A stretch of 64,000 nucleotides of DNA from Ferruginibacter sp. (GTDB lineage: Bacteria > Bacteroidota > Bacteroidia > Chitinophagales > Chitinophagaceae). The notes beneath the pieces were generated by a model. It made no database searches, had not been told where the DNA came from, and saw only the letters and a list, made by a program, of their open reading frames with translations. The stretch lies in NCBI GenBank assembly GCA_025350645.1, contig JANXXM010000145.1, positions 1 to 64,000 on the forward strand, given 5' to 3'. The position numbers and the translations under genes were made by a program. This document shows positions 59,431-64,000 of this stretch, one piece after another; the stretch's first letter is position 1, and each line of letters opens with the position of its first letter.

Positions 59431-60534
59431 CTAAATTATAACCGCATCTGCATGCCCATTTACATCATCATGACCACCTTCAAATGCCTGCCCTATAAAT
59501 ACTGCTGTAAGGTTTGTAAAAATAAATGCCTGTATAAAAGCCACCAGCAATTCTATAAAATAAATGAAAACAGTAAACAGTATTGATATAGGCGAAAACC
59601 CCCAGCCTGCCCCTTTTGCCATAGCTCCAAATATAAATATCAACGAAATAAAACTTAAAATAATGATATGGCCGGCTACCATATTGGCAAACAAACGTAT
59701 AATTAATGCCGCAGGCTTTATAACTAAAACACCCAACAATTCAATAGGTATTAAAATAACTTTTACAAAAATGGGCACGCCGGGAGGCCAGAAAATATGC
59801 GCCCAAAAATGACCGTTTGTGCTAAATAAAATTACTACCAGAGAAACAATACCTAATACTGCAGTAAAGGCTGTATTACCCGTTACGTTTGCAGACCCAG
59901 GAAGTAATCCAAATAAATTATTAATTAAAATAAAAAAGAAAACGGTAAGAAGATAGGGCATATATTTCACCCATTTTTTGCCAAGATTTGGTTTTGCCAC
60001 TTCATCTCTAACAAAAGTTATAACAGGCTCCACTGCGTTTTGCCAGCCAGTGGGCGCAGTAGTAACACCTATACCTTTTTTGTATTTTTTTGCAATTCCG
60101 TTCATCAGCAAAAAAAGCAGGGCGAGAGCAATGATCATCTGCACCACATTTTTGGTAATAGAAAAATCGTATACTTTACTCCCATCTTCTGCTACTATTT
60201 CTTTTGCTTCTGTAAGTTTATAGCCGTTATACGCTTCTTCACCTTCGTGCCCAAAATGTGAGGAGGAAAAAACACTTACTCCTTTACCTGCGGAATAAAT
60301 AATAACCGGAAGCGGAATAGTAGCATGAAAACTGCCGGCAGTAAAAAAGTGAAACTCATGGGCATCCTTTATGTGATCCATAATGATCTTAGCCGGATCC
60401 AGCTTTTCCTCTTTGTGGGAGGCATCACTTTGCACCGGCTGCGCCTGTGCAAAAGTAACTGTGCCAAATGTTGTTAAAAAAAGGCTGAAAGCTGCTGCCA
60501 ATAAGTATTTGATGCTCTTTGCTGCCATATACAT
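59431..60534 (-). CDS. atpB: ATP synthase F0 subunit a
   Basis: FFFILINNLFGLLPGSANVTGNTAFTAVLG; KPAALIIRLFANMVAGHIIILSFISLIF. Start MYMAAKSIK likely (60534). Confidence 0.94.
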   Translation of the reverse strand: MYMAAKSIKYLLAAAFSLFLTTFGTVTFAQAQPVQSDASHKEEKLDPAKIIMDHIKDAHEFHFFTAGSFHATIPLPVIIYSAGKGVSVFSSSHFGHEGEEAYNGYKLTEAKEIVAEDGSKVYDFSITKNVVQMIIALALLFLLMNGIAKKYKKGIGVTTAPTGWQNAVEPVITFVRDEVAKPNLGKKWVKYMPYLLTVFFFILINNLFGLLPGSANVTGNTAFTAVLGIVSLVVILFSTNGHFWAHIFWPPGVPIFVKVILIPIELLGVLVIKPAALIIRLFANMVAGHIIILSFISLIFIFGAMAKGAGWGFSPISILFTVFIYFIELLVAFIQAFIFTNLTAVFIGQAFEGGHDDVNGHADAVII

Positions 60535-60660
60535 CCTCAATTTTGCCGCAAAGATAAGGGGGAACGGGGGTAAAGTAAAATTTTGTGTAAACAATTAAAC
60601 CAATGCACAAAGCTTGTTGGAGCCAATTTTATAAATAAGAGAAAACCTCTTCTTAAAAAT

Positions 60661-60690
60661 AAAGCCAGGCTTTTTTAGGGCCTGGCGTTA
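60661..60690 (-). terminator. Terminator downstream of M16-like gene
   Basis: GCCAGGC-TTTTTTAGG-GCCTGGC with flanking A/T run. Confidence 0.65.
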
Positions 60691-60708
60691 CTTAATATTT
60701 TTTATACC

Positions 60709-62838
60709 TTATTTAAAATCTGCCTCTGTAACGCCTTCATTAAATTTTACATTAGTGATATTTATTGTAAACTCCTGCCCACCTGCATTATTTATAATTT
60801 GTGTAGGATACATGATGTTGCCAAATTTTTGATAGTTTTTATATTCTATCGTTACCGGTGTATCTTCTGCACCTTCTTTGTTGGTAGTTTCTTCCTGCAA
60901 TAATAAACCGGTTTTTGTGGCATACTGCTGTACACTTGTTTTGCCGCTTGGCATTACTACTTTTAAACGATAAGTGTCATCATTCCCTATTTTGCCTTTG
61001 CCCAGATATTCTATTTTATACCCTGCAGTGCTGTAATACAACTGGGGTATTACTCCTTTATCATCCTGTTGTTCTTTAATTTCTTCCAGCGTCATTTCTT
61101 TTTTACCAGGCCCTTGCTGCACAGATCCTGTAAAGCCATTAAATACTTTTTTCATTACCGTCATATCGCCCATTTTCATTTCGGTTAATGACTTATTGGG
61201 GTTCATGTGCAGGTCTTTTCCTTTAAATTCTCTGCCCATCATTTCCATACTTATATCAGATGAGATAGTCATTATTTTTTTTACTTCTTCTTTTCCACCA
61301 ATTGCTTTCAGATAATCTTCTACAATACTAAAGCCAGAGATAGCATCAGTTGTTTTTGGTGTTTCTGTAACTTTTACTTCTTTGGTTTCGTCCAGCACAG
61401 GTTCGGCAAACTTGTCATATTTTTTTATAGGAAAACCCAGCCTTGCAAGATTGGGTAATATTTTTTTACCATTCCCTACAATTAAAATTCTTGATCTGTT
61501 TTCATTAAAATAATTATTTGCTACTCTTTTAATATCCTCTAATGTAACAGCATTTATTTTTTGCAGATAAGTACGGTAAAAATCTTTAGGTAAATTATTT
61601 ATTAAAATATTGGAGGCGTAGGTTGCAGTAGTAGCAGGGTCTTCCATTCTTATGGCATAAGCTCCGTTGTATTTTGCTTTTGCAATATCCAGTTCTTCCT
61701 GCGTTATTTTCCCATCCCGCATATTTAATATTTCTTTTACCATTTCGCTTAATGCACTATCCACTTTTTCTGACCTTACAGCAGCTCCTGCTTTAAACAT
61801 GCTTTGAAAACGACCGCTTCCTACACTGGAATATGCGCCATAAGTAAACCCATGTTTTTCTCTGAGGTTCATAAACAATTTACTATCTGCACCACCACCC
61901 AATATTTGGTTTGCCAGTAAAAGAGAATGATAGTCGCTGCCATTCATTGGGTTGGTAACGAGGTTACCCATGCTCAGTTCGCCCTGTACCGCAGTAGACA
62001 TATCTACAAAATCTATTTCCGTTTTTTCAGGGTTGGGCGCATCTGCTGTAGCCGGTGCATCCAGCTTTTTGCCCGTCCAGTTTTCAAATGCTTTTGTGGT
62101 TAAAGCTTTTGCAAGCAATGGAGTAATATCTCCTACAAAAGTTAAGTATGAGCGGGACGGGGTAATGTAATTTTTGTACGCTTCTTTTACATCATCGAGG
62201 GTAAGTGCTTTTACAGATTCTTCTGTTGTAAACTCTCCCAAGGCAGTTTGTTTACCATAGTTTAATGCCATAGAAACTCTTCCTGCAATAGCGGCTGTAT
62301 TTTTATCGTTTGACTTTAGGCCAGTGATAGTTTGCGTTTTTATTTTTTCGAAAGAGGCCTGCGGAAAAGCCGGATTTTTTAATGCATCTGCCATTAGCAT
62401 AAATGCCTTTTCAAAATACCTTGTAAGCCCCGATGCTGAACCACCACCAGAACTTAAATTCACATCTGCACCAATCATATCCGTAGCCTCATCAAATTGT
62501 ATTTTAGATAATGTTTTTGTTCCTTCGCCAAGCATTTGCCCCATCATGTCCATTACACCTGCTTTTTTTCCTTCTGTTATCGGGCCTGCATCGATATTTA
62601 AAGTAGCGGTTACTTTGGGCAGTTTATGATTTTCTACCACCAATATTGTCATCCCATTTGGCATGGTAAAAATTATAGGATCTTTTATGGTTATAACGGG
62701 AGCTGGTCCTGCTGCTGGTTTTTTGGAGCGATCTACTTTTATTTGCGCCATGCTGCTTTGCAGTAATAAAACACCTAAAGCAACTATTACAATTTTTTTC
62801 ATTTTTAACTTTTTAAATTTTTTAATGCAGGTGTACAA
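60709..62838 (-). CDS. M16-family non-catalytic partner with extra C-terminal domain
   Basis: FTMPNGMTILVVENHKLPKVTATLNIDAGPITEGKKAGVMDMMGQMLGEGTKTLSKIQFDEATDMIGADV (HxxEH absent); ~200-aa C-terminal extension. Confidence 0.85.
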   Translation of the reverse strand: MYTCIKKFKKLKMKKIVIVALGVLLLQSSMAQIKVDRSKKPAAGPAPVITIKDPIIFTMPNGMTILVVENHKLPKVTATLNIDAGPITEGKKAGVMDMMGQMLGEGTKTLSKIQFDEATDMIGADVNLSSGGGSASGLTRYFEKAFMLMADALKNPAFPQASFEKIKTQTITGLKSNDKNTAAIAGRVSMALNYGKQTALGEFTTEESVKALTLDDVKEAYKNYITPSRSYLTFVGDITPLLAKALTTKAFENWTGKKLDAPATADAPNPEKTEIDFVDMSTAVQGELSMGNLVTNPMNGSDYHSLLLANQILGGGADSKLFMNLREKHGFTYGAYSSVGSGRFQSMFKAGAAVRSEKVDSALSEMVKEILNMRDGKITQEELDIAKAKYNGAYAIRMEDPATTATYASNILINNLPKDFYRTYLQKINAVTLEDIKRVANNYFNENRSRILIVGNGKKILPNLARLGFPIKKYDKFAEPVLDETKEVKVTETPKTTDAISGFSIVEDYLKAIGGKEEVKKIMTISSDISMEMMGREFKGKDLHMNPNKSLTEMKMGDMTVMKKVFNGFTGSVQQGPGKKEMTLEEIKEQQDDKGVIPQLYYSTAGYKIEYLGKGKIGNDDTYRLKVVMPSGKTSVQQYATKTGLLLQEETTNKEGAEDTPVTIEYKNYQKFGNIMYPTQIINNAGGQEFTINITNVKFNEGVTEADFK

Positions 62839-64000
62839 TTATTTTTTTGCCAGGTAATACAATACTACCCGCTGGTTTTTATTTAAATATTTTTTTGTAA
62901 CATTCATAATATCCTGCCTGGTAACTTTTCTTATTTCGTCTAACTGTGTGTTTATTTCTGCGGTGTTTTTATAGAAGGTATACCCATCTGCAAGATTTTC
63001 TGCCACGCCCAGCATTTTATTATTTTTATCTACAAAAGAGTTCTCAAACTGGTTTTGAATTTTTGTAAATTCATCATTGCTTATTAATTGTGTTTGTAGT
63101 TTCGTTACTTCTGCATCCATATCTTTTAATAATGTATCTAATGGGGTTTGGTTATTGGGCAGTGCATAAGTTATATACGCCCCATAATCTTCCAGCGAAT
63201 AACTGAATGCCCCAACTGCCAGCGAATTCTTTTTATCATCTACCATTTTTTTAAACATACGGCTACTACTACCCTGGCTCAATACCGCCGATGCCATTTC
63301 GAGTGCTTTTGATTCTTTGTTTGTCATACCCGGCACCCTGTACGCCGTCATTATAGCGGGTATTTGTATATTGTTATCGTAAGCAGTATCTATAATCTCT
63401 TTGGTTATTTCCATATCTTTTACAGAGGGGTGTACAACAGGTACTCCCGCAGGTACTTCAGCAAAATATCCTTCTACCAGTTTTTTTGTTTTTTCAATAT
63501 CAATATCGCCCGCTACCACCAGCACTGCATTATTGGGGATATAATATTTTTTATTAAACGCTTTAAACTCTTCTAATGTAGAAGCATCCAAATCTGCCAT
63601 GCTACCAATAGTAACCCAGTTGTAAGGGTGTTTGGTAAATAATCTTTTCATTATTTCTGCAATAAAATTGCCATAAGGAGAGTTATCTACCCTTAATCTT
63701 TTTTCTTCTTTTACCACTTCATTCTGGGTTTTTACACCTACTTCGTTTATAATAGGGTGCAGCATTCTTTCGCTTTCCAGCCACAAACCTGTGGCCAGCT
63801 GGTTTGCCGGAAATACTTCGTAATAAAATGTTCTGTCCTGTGTAGTGTTGGCATTGTTTTGACCGCCGTTTGCGCTTACAATTTTCATAAATTCGCCGCG
63901 TTTAATATTATCGCTACCCTCAAATAAAAGATGTTCAAAAAAGTGTGCGAAACCTGTTCTGTTGGTTTGCTCATCTTTACTGCCTACATGGTACATTACA
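62839..64000 (-). CDS. M16-family zinc peptidase (N-terminus outside window)
   Basis: MYHVGSKDEQTNRTGFAHFFEHLLFEGSDN: HxxEH motif; reading frame open to the window edge. Confidence 0.92.
   Translation of the reverse strand, partial: VMYHVGSKDEQTNRTGFAHFFEHLLFEGSDNIKRGEFMKIVSANGGQNNANTTQDRTFYYEVFPANQLATGLWLESERMLHPIINEVGVKTQNEVVKEEKRLRVDNSPYGNFIAEIMKRLFTKHPYNWVTIGSMADLDASTLEEFKAFNKKYYIPNNAVLVVAGDIDIEKTKKLVEGYFAEVPAGVPVVHPSVKDMEITKEIIDTAYDNNIQIPAIMTAYRVPGMTNKESKALEMASAVLSQGSSSRMFKKMVDDKKNSLAVGAFSYSLEDYGAYITYALPNNQTPLDTLLKDMDAEVTKLQTQLISNDEFTKIQNQFENSFVDKNNKMLGVAENLADGYTFYKNTAEINTQLDEIRKVTRQDIMNVTKKYLNKNQRVVLYYLAKK

Overview
This 64 kb window reads as a core-genome segment of an AT-rich Bacteroidetes, most likely Chitinophagaceae-like (inferred from gene content and synteny). 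I see no rRNA, tRNA, CRISPR array, prophage or intact IS element. Main blocks: a phosphonate-catabolism-type HAD + PhnZ-like HD pair at the left edge; lysS; an orphan ParA; a COG3014/LpoB-like lipoprotein pair; a fused 2-oxoacid dehydrogenase E1 alpha-beta; a BAM/cell-wall/T9SS cluster (OmpH x2, BamA, UppS, PorG-like DUF6089, GldH, YicC); an LpxD-like acyltransferase; pheS, cysS, obg, xseA/xseB and trmB; an alkyltransferase-like protein; a complete alternative complex III (actABCDEF) plus aa3 oxidase/SCO/CyoE supercluster; a split F0F1 operon (atpB-E-F-H only); and an M16 peptidase pair. No obviously new defence or mobile system is visible. The most interesting non-genic signals are: (1) a dispersed family of degenerate 7-bp (sometimes 8-bp) periodic microrepeats in intercistronic spacers of the respiratory operons, apparently captured once in frame as the linker of the E1 alpha-beta fusion; (2) atpE bracketed by a 15-bp-stem and a 12-bp-stem inverted repeat; (3) a ~590-bp gene-free, AT-rich, DnaA-box-containing region at ~20.0-20.6 kb with an orphan terminator hairpin.
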